Source: Rhynchosporium graminicola
Taxonomy: Eukaryota > Ascomycota > Leotiomycetes > Helotiales > Ploettnerulaceae
Reading direction: 5' to 3'
Length of the DNA: 64,000 nucleotides
Assembly: GCA_900074885.1 (NCBI GenBank)
Contig: FJUW01000005.1
Span: forward strand, 712,242 to 776,241
Positions 35,595 through 47,202 of this stretch are shown piece after piece (position 1 is the first letter of the stretch; every line of letters begins with the position of its first letter). The notes below the pieces were generated by a model that saw only the letters and a program-made list of their open reading frames with translations, was not told the DNA's origin and searched no databases. A program made the translations under genes and the position numbers.

Positions 35595-37743
35595 ATGCAG
35601 AAGGCTTTCAAGCTCTTAGGGCTTGCCGCCAAATCAAATGATCTATCAAATGGAAAGAACGAGGGCAAAGACTCTGCAGACTCAGTTTACAAGAAAGTCA
35701 GGCCTTCGTATTGCCTTCCCCCGGGCAAGCGTCTCGAGAGAGGCCGTGAAAGATCTTTACAAGAGTCGTTAAACAATAAAGTTGATCTGCTCAATCCTCC
35801 ACCTGTACCTACCACGGCTCCGAAATGGCAAGCTGCGAGGAAGGCAATACTAGCCGGTAAAGAAGATAGTTCTCGGACTGAGCATGAACAAGAAGTGCGA
35901 GCGAATTTTGAAGGGTTGAAGATTAAACGACGGGTTGCGCTTGGTCCAGAACAGAAAGCCCAAGAGGAGAAGGAGAAAGCCGTGAGGATGTGGCAATACA
36001 AGGTAGCTGAGGAGTCACCTGAAGAGGTTGGGAAGTTGGCTGGAAACTCTTCCCAAGAAGAGAAGAGGCTATTACACCAGGAAGGAGAGAAATTGGATGC
36101 TTCATCCAAGACTGGCAGCCGAATTTCTAGGCCAAACAGAGTCGATGCAGCATTGAGATCTCGAATTCAAGAAGATCGTTCCAGGGGTCCAAAGAAAGCT
36201 ATATCGACCTCGGATTCAAGTAAGGAAACATCAGCAGATTCCGCAACTCGACAGGCTGGAAGCTCAAGCAGAGCAAAAGGTTCTCAACAAGCAGCTGAGT
36301 CTAGTCGAAGAAGCAACGCTCCTAGTCCACCAAGACACGCCCGGAAAAGTAGCAACAGTCAAAGTCGTTTGAGGTCACGCAGAGATAGCATAGCTTCGAC
36401 ATCAACTGTCTCATCGAAGGCCGAAGTTGCAGTGCATCGAGAGTCTTCCCGAAATACCAGAAGCAGTATCAAACCGGGCAAATCCACATCTGCTGCTACA
36501 AGTTTACCTGGTGCCCCATCGAAAAAGGAGAGTACTCTTCTTCAACAGCCTTCTCAGGGTTCCAGAAGTACAAAAATATCACGCCGACCTGAACAGCCTC
36601 ATAGTCAGAGCAGCGGACAACAACCTCGATCTGAGGCACAGGGCAAATCAATTTCTGCTAGTAATACAAAAGATGGGAACAGTAGCCAAGGATCCTCTCG
36701 AGTCAGTACTGTAAGGAACACAGAAAAGCAGTCAAGCCAAACTAAGACCGACGATGGCAATAGCAATCAGACCTCCTGTGCAGTCAGTACTTTGGGAAAT
36801 ACGCCAAAGCAGTCACTCCAGGCTAGCCAGCTGAGACGGGTCACAAATGCCAGCGGAGCTGAGAGCGCTTCGTCAACACAGCGGCAGTCAGCAGAGTCAC
36901 AGGACATGAGAGACAAGACCAAGAGCCAGGGAACGTCTCAAGCCACCAGTAGATCCTCGTATCCCAGTAAACAGCCACAGACCACGCAAAGTAGTACTTC
37001 AGGCGTGAGCAAGCCCCAGAAACAGCAATCTCAGCCTACTAAGCGGACATCGATGACTCAACAGTCCCAGTTCAGAGCAACCCTTACTCCAATGATAGGA
37101 GGGAACGCAAAGTGCACGACTAGAGCATATGATTTTGAGTCTGAGGCGGCATTCGAGCCGCAGACGGTATTCTATAGAGGCCTCGGGGATAACAGGAGGT
37201 CAGTCCCTCTTAGAATTTGACATCTACTCTACGGGAAACTGACTTTGCCAGAACCGTCATTGAGGGTCTGGTACCTCTGTCTCCCACTGACATGGCTATA
37301 AGAGCCAGGAGGATAGAGCAAGAATCTCAGATACGCACGCCTGGTTCCCAGGCAGGCCCAGGGGATAGTACGAGGTATGTCTTCCAAAATCCGACTCTCC
37401 CAGACGTGTAAAATTTACGACGGATGTCTGATAAGAGTCTTCAGAACAATCTTGGAAGCGACCCAGCCAATGACTTCCGAGGACACAAAGGAAGATCAAC
37501 GCAGACGACAGTCTGCCGCCAAAAAGCAAGAAGAGGCAACTTATGTAGAACTGCCGCATTCGGAATTTAACAGGGGAGTGGGTGACATGACAAGGTACGT
37601 TTTCCACACTCAAAAGCTTTCAAAGCGTTCCTATACCGCCTATATCTGGCCTATCAGCTGACGAAGGAGGTAGAACTAACGTCGAAGGAATGGTATCAAA
37701 CGACCCCGGGTTGATGCCCAGAAAGGAAAGCAGGAGAATATAA
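35595..37743 (+). CDS. hypothetical Ser/Gln-rich protein with repeated exon ends
   Basis: Exon 1 (35595-37198) starts at an ATG and encodes about 534 residues: a basic, helical N-terminal part with KPxKWQAARKAIL-like and LKIKRRVALGPEQKAQEEKEKAV segments, then a long low-complexity Ser/Gln/Thr/Lys region containing an 81-bp tandem repeat. Exons 2 (37252-37374) and 3 (37445-37594) follow through phase-2 introns that stay in frame. Each of exons 1-3 ends in Gly-Asp-x-x-Arg split at the intron, and exons 2 and 3 both begin Arg-Thr-(Val/Ile)-(Ile/Leu)-Glu, so they look like duplicates. Exon 4 (37722-37743, six codons and stop) is tentative. I recognise no family and expect it to be lineage-specific. 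Confidence 0.6.
36672..36833 (+). repeat. two tandem 81-bp units inside the hypothetical gene
   Basis: Units 36672-36752 and 36753-36833 share GATGG(G/C)AA(C/T)AG at the same offset and an AGTCAGTACT block exactly 81 bp apart. They encode 27-residue repeats beginning DGNS and containing VST and KQS. Confidence 0.7.
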
Positions 37744-38052
37744 CAAGCTTTCGTTGAAGAGCTACCGTGTGCGGGAGGTGCTAGTACTAGCAGCTTCACC
37801 AGCGCCTGATGAACGCAAGGCTCATGTCGTCAATATGTCTAACACGGCAGGACACCAGATTCATCTCTCTAGAAGAAGCCACATGCTTGGCAGGTGTATG
37901 GACTCAAGTCGCGCTTTCGCAAATTGCTCACTGGGTCGCAATTACACGCCAGCGATATCCCAAGGTCAGCCATGTTCTATAGCAGAGCCAGACTTTAGGT
38001 GATAGCATGATGTTCAATGGATTTCCTCCTGTATTTGAGTGCCATCTGAATG
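37744..38052. other. intergenic, convergent 3' regions
   Basis: About 310 bp between the hypothetical gene and AP-3 mu. An 82-codon ORF overlaps it but shows nothing recognisable. If the last exon of the hypothetical gene is wrong, its true 3' end could lie here. Confidence 0.4.
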
Positions 38053-39807
38053 CTAACACCTGATCTCAACACCATTTCTGCTGACCGTCAAGTATTTTAC
38101 GCCCTTGTATGGCTTAACTCCTTCCCCAACCCCACGACTCTTCCTCGTATCAATGACAAGACTTTCCACTTTGATACCAGAAGCTAACCACCCTTTGACG
38201 GAGAAGCTGACCGTCGCAGAACTCGGCATCAGAATCTTATTCTGTGCTATTCTCTTCACGTCTTTCTGCTCCTCTGTAACTTCAGACTTATCAGCTTTCA
38301 CAGAAGAACTTTGGTAAGCATTCTCCTCGTAGTCATAATCCCCTTCGAGTCTGAAGCCATTGCTCTCAAAATCTTCTTCTTTCGTAAGTGGTCCAACAAC
38401 AGTACATCGAAGAGTGGCGCCTCCTGTCACAGCATCTTTCGCTGGTATATGCCATTCTAAGTTCTTTTCTCCTGGATTGTATGTCGTGTCCCCCCTGCTC
38501 ACGCGAATCTCAGATAGATTCCTCACTTCTTTAGGTAATGGTATGGTGACCACAAGATCCTCGAGCGTTGGGGTGGAAGAAGTCCCGGCTTGACTACCAA
38601 GACCGCTCGAGAAGGCTCCAGTACTACGAACACCCACGCGACTACTACTTCGTGAGGAGGAATCAGATATTAAAGAATTTCCTTGGCCTGAGACCTTTGT
38701 GATAAATAGGAGGACCTCAAAATCCGACCCTTGTGGACCAAGGCAGGTTTTGACCTCGATACTGACAGGCAGCTTCAGGTTTGATGAAGACGTTGTACCG
38801 GAATTTCCCTTTTGAAATGGTAACAAGTCAACTTCATATCCAGCTAAAACAAATCTACCGTCTGGTGGAATGAAGCTCAGCTCTCCAGGTTTCTCTCGCC
38901 ACCTGGCTAATCTAACACAAGGGTGGAAGACAGGCAATTCCATGACATTGTTGAGATTCTGCTTCCCAGAAGGCGTGGAGAGATTTAGCAAGAGGTCAGG
39001 AACTCCTGATATTTTAGAAGTAAAGGCAATTGTCCCATTCGCAAAGGCTGCTAAAGGGCGCCCTGATGGTGCAAGAGTCACTGTAAGGGTCTCGACGAGA
39101 TCGACGTATAACTCGTTAGAGGTATGTCGCACATTAGCCCTCCGCCATGGTAAAGAAGGTGTATTGGCTGCTACTCCCGAGGAAGAGATTGCAGACATAT
39201 TGGAGTTAGAAGAGGCAGAGAAGCCAGGCTTTCTGGAGACACAAATTAGCCCAAGTCGTACATCAGATGTTTTCCGTCAAACCCTGGTAAATTTATGCCT
39301 CCTAATAACTTCCCTATCCAGCCTTCTACTTCCACCAAGTCTCTCAGCGCATTTGGTTCTGTTGTGCTGATGGCGCCAGCATCGCACATCTCGTTGAGCA
39401 ACTGAGCAACTACATCGTAGTTGGATTCAATCTTCTGTGCCAATATTGGCGATCCAATGAAATCTTCCAAGATATCAATGACTCGGTGTAGGAATTCGAG
39501 GGCGAGCAGAGGTTCAATTTCGGTTGATGAAGTCAAGAGGAACAAGAGGCTAGAATGGACGACATTGAAGACGAGGGTCGGGGGCGAAGTGTTTGGCAGG
39601 TAGATGAAGTTCGACCGAGGTATTGGATGACTTTGGTAAAGTGGAAGAAGTTGAGAGGCAGTAAGAGGCCGTGATGTATAAGTGTGGGTTAGAATTGGAC
39701 GACTGGGCTGGAAATTAGCTGGCTGGAAATATATCAATGCTTATGGAACATGTTTTCACATACTTGTGCTCGTCATAGATGTACAACGCTTCTATTGCTC
39801 CAGTCAT
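38053..39807 (-). CDS. APM3: AP-3 adaptor complex subunit mu
   Basis: Three exons (39764-39807, 39283-39702, 38053-39232) give 547 aa. The medium subunit of AP-3 selects cargo with tyrosine-type signals for Golgi-to-vacuole transport. The N-terminus MTGAIEALYIYDEHN runs into RPILTHTYTSRPL, a longin-type domain to about residue 150 that binds the sigma/beta core. The C-terminal mu homology domain starts near 180 (WRRANVRHTSNELYVDLVETLTV) and contains MELPVFHPCVRLARW and FIPPDGRFVLAGYEV, ending SRNGVEIRC. Intron 2 uses a GTTTGA donor; the nearby GTACGA would leave only 29 nt. A Ser-rich insertion near 370 is likely a loop. The start is about 100 bp from the divergent small membrane protein. Confidence 0.93.
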
Positions 39808-39907
39808 GGTCGCGAACAAGCAATTGTAACATTGTCTAGAGTATAAGTAAACTTGAGGCTGGCTTATTGTATGTTCTCGACCACACCTACAGAATCGCGG
39901 GGTGACG

Positions 39908-40371
39908 ATGAAGCGGCCGCATTATGGATTGAGTTTGAGCTCTTCCCTCACGTCTTCCTATTTCATCACGCGTGTGCTTTCAACACTCAGCACGAAGCAA
40001 CCTAAACCACCGTCAATATTCTATCCCGAGAAAGGATGGGCGCCAGAAATCCCCAAATCGACCAGCTTTCGAGGCCTGAGCCACTACAGGAGATACTTAA
40101 ATCTGATATGGTGGATGACTGCACTCCGTGTCGAATCACAGGTCAGCTTCGCACTTCTATGGATGAAGTTTAACTGATAATGGGTGTAGGAGCAGCTGCA
40201 TTTGAGGGCCTGGGGGCATATAGCTACTTCTCAGGAATGTCACAACTCAAGGCACAGGAAGCCAAAATTCTCGCTAGCGGGAGCATGTTCGGCATGAGAA
40301 GCAGACGGGCAGGAATTACTGGAATTGCTCTTACACTTGCTGGCATGGGCTTCTGGCGGCTTGTCAACTAG
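39908..40371 (+). CDS. small hypothetical membrane protein
   Basis: Exons 39908-40127 and 40190-40371 give 133 aa. The N-terminus is Ser/Thr-rich with few acids, like a mitochondrial targeting sequence, followed by YPEKGWAPEIPKSTSFRGLSHYRRYL. The C-terminal exon encodes AAAFEGLGAYSYFSGMSQLK and a hydrophobic end, GITGIALTLAGMGFWRLVN, probably a membrane segment. The intron junction is uncertain: a GTGTCG donor with the TAG acceptor at 40188-40189 keeps frame, but a better-looking CAG/GTCAGC donor at 40142 would need a GAG acceptor at 40206. I do not recognise the family; a mitochondrial inner-membrane protein is my best guess. It shares a 100-bp divergent promoter with AP-3 mu. Confidence 0.6.
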
Positions 40372-41297
40372 CACATTGGCACCGTACAATGGGCGAAATA
40401 CCATTGCCATCAACTAGGGGGAACACATTCGATGCCTATACATCACATCGAACAGCTCCCAAACACTCTACTAAAATTCCGATACACTTTGGGCTGCTTC
40501 AACCCTGCGACTATCAATACTGGATCCTACCATCTACTTGCTGGCAGCATCGGCCCCTTCTCGTGCGTCGGATGCGCATGTAGTCCTCCATGTGAGTGGG
40601 TGTGAGAAGTCCAAAAGAGGTCTTTTTCGTGGACAAGAAAAGCGAAACTTCTTGTTGACCTAAGGGGAGGTCCAGAACTTCGGAAATATGTAAATGAGGC
40701 GCTTTTGGATGTTTAGAACTAGGAACGAGGAAGCATGCTAGATCAAGATCTTCCTGAAGTGTCAAGCCGGGTGTGCACCATCATTGCCAAACCACAGCTG
40801 GACATCACGGCAATGCAATCAGAACTTTGGGAAATTCGGTGCAGTATGTTGGCTTAGGTTGTATTCGAGGATGTGCGTACAAAGGAGCTGTTCTAGACGT
40901 CAGATGTTCAGCTGTTGAAAAGTGCGGTAATGAGGATGTAAGTTATGATATATGTATATCATGAGCAGCCACTGTTTATAAAGTGACATCCAGCATACGA
41001 AGAAAAGGGTTGCGAGTTACTGACGGGGCTTGCATGAGAAAATTCACATCTTGACTTCGGGAACATGTTCGTAAATTATTTCTAATGAGACTTACAGCTT
41101 GTACCGCCTTATACTCCATTATTGCTGTTTGAATAGAAATTGCTAGCAACTACAGCATTTGGACTTCTTGTTGATTTACCCTTGTCGCTTGAGTTTCTCA
41201 GCCTTGTCTCTCAAAGAGCGCCCTCTTTTTGTGGATCTCCACCTTATTTCTGCAGTTAACCTCAGCCTTGCGAACAACAACGACACCACATTTCGGG
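40372..41297. other. intergenic upstream of RRP4
   Basis: About 930 bp of AT-rich sequence without a credible gene. Short ORFs on both strands show no conserved character. Confidence 0.45.
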
Positions 41298-42366
41298 ATG
41301 GCTATTACGATACTTGCTCCAGCGCCCGCTGTGCCATACCAGCATGCAAATGACTCAGAAGACGAATCCGATGATGGTGGTGCGGATTTGCAAGGAGATC
41401 TGAACATGCGTCCGTCGAAACGAGCCAGAACTTCTGCCAAAGATCTCGTTACACCAGGAGAGACTGTGACTGATGACCCGCAATGGATGAGGTGAGCCGT
41501 TTGACCTTGTTAGATTCTATTCGGAGCTCTGGCTAATCAAAATCAGGGGTCATGGTACCTACGTAGCGTCTTCCAGCACCGACATAATAGCAACAGTCGC
41601 AGGCACAATTCAGAAAACTAATAAGCTTCTATCAGTACGGCCGCTGCGCGCACGATACACACCTGAGATAGGAGATCTAGTCGTCGGAAGAATCGTAGAA
41701 GTACAGGCCAAGCGGTGGCGGGTCGATGTCGGGGCTCCCGTTCTCGCTGGCCTGCCTCTCTCAGCTATAAATCTTCCTGGTGGAATCTTGCGCAAACGAA
41801 CAGATACCGATGAGCTGCAGATCAGGACTTTCTTCTCCGAAGGCGATCTTCTGGTTGCGGAAGTGCAGAGTCTGTATCAAGATGGAAGTGCTTCCTTGCA
41901 TACCAGAAGTCTGAAGTATGGAAAGCTGAGGAATGGAGTGTTTATGAGTGTTACTGGAACGGGTGGCGGAGGAGGAGTGGTCAGGTCTAGGAGGCAGGTT
42001 TGGACTATCGATACTGTTTCAGGAGGGGGACCAGTTGACATTGTCCTTGGGGTTAATGGGTATATCTGGATCAGCAAGCATGTGGAGGTCGCAGGTGGTG
42101 ATACTGCTGTTACGAGAATGGAAGAAGTGGTCAGCAGTACGGTGTACTCAAGTCAAAATGATGAGATCGGACCGGAGACTCGGAGGGAAATATCACGTAT
42201 TCGGGGTGTGATCAATTTATTAGTGGAGGAGGGCATCAGAGTAGACGAGGATATGGTTATCAAGGGCTATGACGCTGCTGTCCTGGTCGAGAGCGAGGAA
42301 GGAGAAAATACTGGATATCTTGCGGGAGAAACAGGCAAGAAAGTCCTCATGCTGTTGAGCGGTTAG
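41298..42366 (+). CDS. RRP4: exosome complex cap subunit Rrp4
   Basis: Two exons (41298-41491, 41547-42366) give 337 aa. Rrp4 is one of three S1/KH cap proteins that feed RNA into the exosome for 3'-5' processing of rRNA and decay of other RNAs. The N-terminal domain includes [21 protein letters not shown]; the S1 domain follows at about 105-190 ([20 protein letters not shown], later [12 protein letters not shown]); the KH part includes [11 protein letters not shown] near 255. An acidic insertion after the start ([11 protein letters not shown]) with a basic KRAR motif is typical of fungal versions. The intron splits Arg65 and leaves strong conserved sequence on both sides. ATG 41298 is the first good start. 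Confidence 0.95.
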
Positions 42367-43253
42367 TCGGGAAGAATCTGATTCATACAAACGCATGTGT
42401 CGAAAGAACCCAACGAAGCACTCTCAAGCATTCCAACTAGGACGTGTCAAACTTCAGTGGTAGTCATTTTAACAATCTCAATCTTCACATGTCTACTCCA
42501 CCATCTTCACCAATACTTCCGGGTATTTACTCGTTAGAAACCTTCATACCCGAGACAACTCTGCTCAAATCCTCTACTTCTCCCTGTTCATTCAAAGCTT
42601 CAGCACCAACGAATTCCATGGCCACAGACTAAGTCTGTGATTGCCCTCAGGCACTCAGTCATTAAGAGAGCACTGACGCATACATATAGCGAGATAGAGC
42701 CCTTTCTTTCATCAGCCGAGACGGCGTGGCGGAGGGGGCAAGTATACCTCCGTCAGTAGGTCTTAATTGGTCCCTGATCTCGAGCTGACCCTACTTCAAA
42801 ATGCCGGGAGGCGTTTGCACAGCACCCAGCAAGCCGGGTGCTAGAGTTTTTGATTTCCCCCCCTGGATATTTTTACTCTTGTCGCTATCAAATTATTGTA
42901 AAGTGAGTAGTTTCTTTCGTGGCATTTTTGCTGTTTGTTACCTAGGAGAACTCGCGTAACGTTCGTCAATATTTTTTTATGCCGGCCGTCCTCAGACCTA
43001 TCGGCTAGCGCAGGTTCAAAAACACAATCAAATACTTGCTCCTACGACAACCCTTTTCTTACAGAGATACACCTCATAATCTCATCCTTTCTGGCTAGCA
43101 CGGGAAGCGAGCAACTGTCATCATAGCGAAGTCATGCAAATCGTATATGTAAGCTCGTTACTTGAAGCGTGGTGGTCAGTCGAGGCGGTTTAGTCAGTCT
43201 CGCAAGAACCTGAGCGAAGAAGTGTATTTCTAGCTCTTTTTATCTTTTTCGAA
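42367..43253. other. intergenic downstream of RRP4
   Basis: No credible ORF; the RRP4 3' UTR and 3' flank of the gene relic that follows on the minus strand. Confidence 0.45.
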
Positions 43254-43947
43254 TCAATTGTTAACCTTAGTTACTGCCCAGCCATCGCCTGAAGAAGCCA
43301 TCTCAGGCTTCTGCATGAGATGCATTAACGCACGAATAAACTTATCGACAAGATCCTCCCTCGATATTATCACGACGAGTCCTCCTTTTGCCTGTAAATC
43401 AACACGCACGCCCTGGCCGCTTTCTAGACGTTCGATGCCTCTACTTCAACTTGCAACTGGGCACCATCCTGAGATACAGTAGCCTGAAGAATCGCATGTG
43501 TGGCTTGTCTCAAGGCAAGGGGCTATGTGCTACCTGCTACATTGTTGATTTTTTCATTGGGGGCAATGCGCTCTGCGTCTCTAATCGCGAGCTCAGCTTT
43601 AGCATGGTCCAAGCATATTAGGGCAGCACGCTGCTCTGCGAGGAGGTCCTTCATTCTGGCAGACGATGATGCGGTTGAGGGAGCGATACCAGCAGGATCT
43701 GTTGGGGAATCTGGATTTCGATAGGCTAGGTATGTCTTGAAGACGATTTTGCCGCGAAATATCTGGAGTCGCGCGGTTGTGGTAATCGATATTGAAATGT
43801 CGAGGTGAGGCTGCAGATGGAGCAAGTTAAACTTGGGGCCATAGACTGAGGGTACTGGCGGTGGAAGATATCTGATTTCGTTCACTTATGAATTCTCACA
43901 GGAAAAGGAGATACTCCAATGCACTTTCTGATCCTGTCAAATGGCAT
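43254..43947 (-). pseudogene. frameshifted hypothetical gene relic
   Basis: Read on the minus strand from an ATG at 43947, coding-like sequence runs in pieces that need frame changes. The first piece (MPFDRIRKCIG to VRIHK) hits TGA at about 43886-43888; one extra base would join it to NEIRYLPPPVPSVYG, which is then open for about 115 codons. A plausible intron, with a GTAGCA donor near 43537 and a CAG acceptor near 43490, leads to ATVSQDGAQLQVEVEA. That stops at TAG after ASNV near 43435, while the frame one base away continues ESGQGVRVDLQAKGGLVVI to TGA at 43254-43256. Two apparent single-base losses suggest a decaying gene or sequence errors. I recognise no family. Confidence 0.5.
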
Positions 43948-46149
43948 ATTCACAGAATATAGATACTTGAATAGGAAATGGATTCATCATTTATCGGCCA
44001 ATCATTAAGTTTTCACATTTTCGAATTTCCTGCTTACGCCTGCATTGATTATCACCCTGAATATTGAAATCCACTTGACAATTTGCTCTGCTGTCAGTTG
44101 TCAGTTTCTACGGTACTTTTTTTTTTGTCTAACATAGCGATGTTGATTTTTGACTGTTTGAGGTTCCTCGCATCTTAAGCGAGGCGCTGAGAAGTAGAAC
44201 GGAGATGGATGAACTTGGCAAGACTATTTTCGCAATTTCTCATCTCCTTGCATTCCTTGCGGTTGTTTTTCACAAACTCGAAGTCGGCCTTGGTTTTACC
44301 ATTTTCAGCTGCTAAACTGTTGGATAACACAAGTAGTTACGCCTGATACAGTCTGTATGTCTCCATCGTGATTTAACCTAACATCTACGTAATCTAATCG
44401 ACCATCGACGGAAATGCTAGATTGAAAGGCTCAATACAGATTACTGCCTATTCATCAATTGCTCATGTATGTTAAGGTGGAGCTGAACACTCTGCACTTG
44501 GAGAATGTGCTCGATCTCCCCTATAGGTCACCAGAGATAGATCTCTATACGTATACTAGGTTGATTCTCTGTATGACACATCGAACGTCTCTTAGCCTCA
44601 CCTGACTCTCATTTGATACAGCCATTTTTTTTCTTTCGCAGACTCAGCTCAGTGGTTAGCCACGCTAGACCTAGGTACCAGATGGCCATTACAAGTGATC
44701 TAGCTGCGAGGTTCTATTCTGGTTTAGGCTTTTGCGCACCTCGTCGGATTTACCCAGATGTGCCTTTTGTGGATTCTCAGAGCAATACTAAGCGTCCCTC
44801 CGTAATGATTTAATGTTGATGAGATCTCGAAGCTTCTAGCAGGACTTTAGCATAATCTTGCGATATCTGATTTTTAGTCTGATGGAGAATTTAGACGGTC
44901 GAAAGCGGGAAGTCTTTTCACCTGAGCAACCAATCTCGGCATCATCCGGGGACTAGAGTTCGCAGAAATTCAAAGTCTCCAGCATATTGAGTTTGAATAT
45001 ATCGGGGTTTAGTGGGTCTCCTCCCGTTCCCTGTGATGGAAAAGTCAAGAAACCGAGGTGTTGGCTTCGACGTCATCGAAATTTTAAGCGGGTAAAAAAG
45101 TTGATGTGAAATCTGCAGGATGATTTACCAGAGCATCCATCATTGAACGATCCTTGTGCAGAGCAAAAAATCTCTTGAACCTCAAGCCACTAGTATTGAA
45201 GGTTTTTCGACATCACCAAATCCGACTGTTCCGGGTCGTTCACGGAACGAGAGATAGACGTCGTACCTTATCCGAGAGGGCACTTGAATTATTTGCTTGA
45301 CAATGTTGCATAACAGTTTCATTTCATGTCTTTGCACAACAACAACAAGAACAACAACAACAATAAAACTCGCTTCGAGAACAATCCTGGATTTGGCCAG
45401 TCTGGACTAACATATGTAGGTAACTTCTAGAATTTCTATTATTTTCAATCGATCATTTGGACTCCGATTCTCTCTCCTCCTCAGCTCGACATATGGTGTT
45501 CGGCGATAAGAAATTTCTTTCGAGAGCTCAATCCGCTTTCCTAGTTCGAGACCCGCCACAGGAGAATCTCTGCTTCAACGTGGAAAATAGCATAGTGGGG
45601 TGTAAAAATCGAGACAAGAAGACGTCACTTTGAGACGGACTTTGCAATCCCCTGCCGCCACGAGTAAGGCATACCCCGAGATCCCCACTACTCACGCTAC
45701 TCATAGTAAGCCCTTCGTTAGATTTCAGACTTGATGAACTACTAGCATACTGCATCTGTCCACTGCCGGATCCAGATGCGCGGGTTTCACTGGCCATTCT
45801 CTCGGACCCCTACTAACAAACGTCCGTCATGGAATTCAATTATCCATACTTATCTCCTATCTGTGCCAGTACAAGGACCGATTCGGGTTCTGTCACCAGC
45901 GCTCGAGCCAGCGGTGACAGCAAAGTTGATCCACAGAAACAAGCAAGATCTATTATGAAGCTGGTCCCGGACTGACGCTTGTTTCGGACGTAAGTCGCAA
46001 GGCAAGTTTGCATATATAGAAGAACTTCTCCTCTGCTTTCTGCTTCTATATATCAATCTCAATCTCCTGCACCAACTCTTCAAAGTCACTGCAAATCAAC
46101 CACTTCCTACACTAGAAATTTCAACTCAGTATCTCTCTTATCACCAAAT
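43948..46149. other. gene-poor stretch upstream of the alcohol dehydrogenase
   Basis: No gene supported in 2.2 kb. It contains an A-box-like tRNA motif at about 44645-44660, a CAA microsatellite (45338-45365) and a Ser-rich 89-codon minus-strand ORF (45528-45797) with no recognisable similarity. A CATATATAGAAG at about 46012 could be a TATA element for the dehydrogenase, whose leader is CT-rich. Confidence 0.45.
45338..45365. repeat. (CAA)n microsatellite
   Basis: Nine or so CAA units, one interrupted as CAAGAA, in gene-free sequence. Confidence 0.85.
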
Positions 46150-47202
46150 ATGGTCAAAATGGTCGAGTTCACAGTCTTCAAGGGCTCAAAGGAGGGCAAG
46201 ATCATTGAGGGCACGACTAAGAAGGACATCAAAGCAGATGAGGTTCTGATCAAGGTCACTCACTCTGGACTTTGTGGAACGGATGAGCATTTCAAGAAAG
46301 CCGACATGGTTCTCGGCCACGAGGGCGCAGGTGTCGTTGAGGTAAGTCACTTAAGCATGATGGGTTATCACTAGCAGCTAACCAAATACCAGGAAATCGG
46401 AGCTTCAGTCACCACTTACAAGAAGGGAGACTCAGTCGGTTGGGGATACCAACACGATTCTTGCAATCACTGCAAGCAATGCCTTACTGGTCACGAGACT
46501 CTTTGCCCAGAGCGAGCAATGTACGGATACAATGACCACGACCAAGGATCTCTCGCATACTACTCCGTCTGGAAAGCAGACTACATCTTCAAGATCCCTG
46601 ACTCAATTCCACGAGAGTTCGCCGCTCCTTTACAGTGCGGTGGCGCAACAGTATTCAACGCCCTCCGATCCCACGGCACCAAGGCCACCGACCGCGTAGG
46701 CATAATCGGAATCGGTGGCCTCGGCCATCTCGCCATTCAATTTGCGTCCAAGATGGGATGTCAAGTAACCGTCTTCTCCAGCACCGACTCCAAGCGCGAC
46801 GAAGCCATGCGTCTCGGCGCCGACGAGTTCGTTATCACCAAAGGCGTCAAAGAGCTCCAAGTATCCGGCAAGATCGACCACCTCCTCATCTGCGCCTCTT
46901 TCCAACCAGACTGGAAGCAATTCCTGCCAATCATGGCACCCGGTGGAACTCTTTACCCATTGACTGTCTCACAAGACGACCTGTCGATTCCGTACATGCC
47001 TATTTTGGAGAAAGAGCTGAGCATCCAAGGAAGTCTTGTGGCTGCCCGAGCTGTGCACAATGAGATGTTGGCTTTTGCTGCGCATCATCAGATCAGGCCT
47101 ATTATTGAGAAGTTTCCCATGACTACTGAGGGTATCGAGAAGTGTATGAAGCACTTGGAGGATGGAAATATGAGATATCGTGGTGTGTTGGTCGCTCCAT
47201 AG
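46150..47202 (+). CDS. zinc-dependent alcohol dehydrogenase, cinnamyl/ADH6 type
   Basis: Two exons (46150-46341, 46393-47202) give 333 aa. The protein is a medium-chain dehydrogenase that interconverts alcohols and aldehydes. Catalytic zinc ligands appear as Cys in GLCGTDEHF, His-Glu in LGHEGAGVVE and Cys in PLQCGGATVF. Structural zinc is bound by the C-x2-C-x2-C-x7-C set in CNHCKQCLTGHETLC. The Rossmann loop is GIGGLGHLAIQFASK; a Ser-rich turn after the second strand (FSSTDSKR) resembles NADPH-using ADH6/ADH7. The segment between catalytic Cys and His is shorter than usual. Start choice: MVKMVEF offers two ATGs, 46150 and 46159. It faces a class-3 aldehyde dehydrogenase tail to tail, suggesting alcohol-to-acid oxidation, which is inference. 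Confidence 0.92.

Noticed and set aside
45528..45797. 89-codon Ser-rich ORF with ATG, minus strand
   Set aside because: No recognisable domain or signal peptide and no intron-exon support; kept as part of the gene-poor region.
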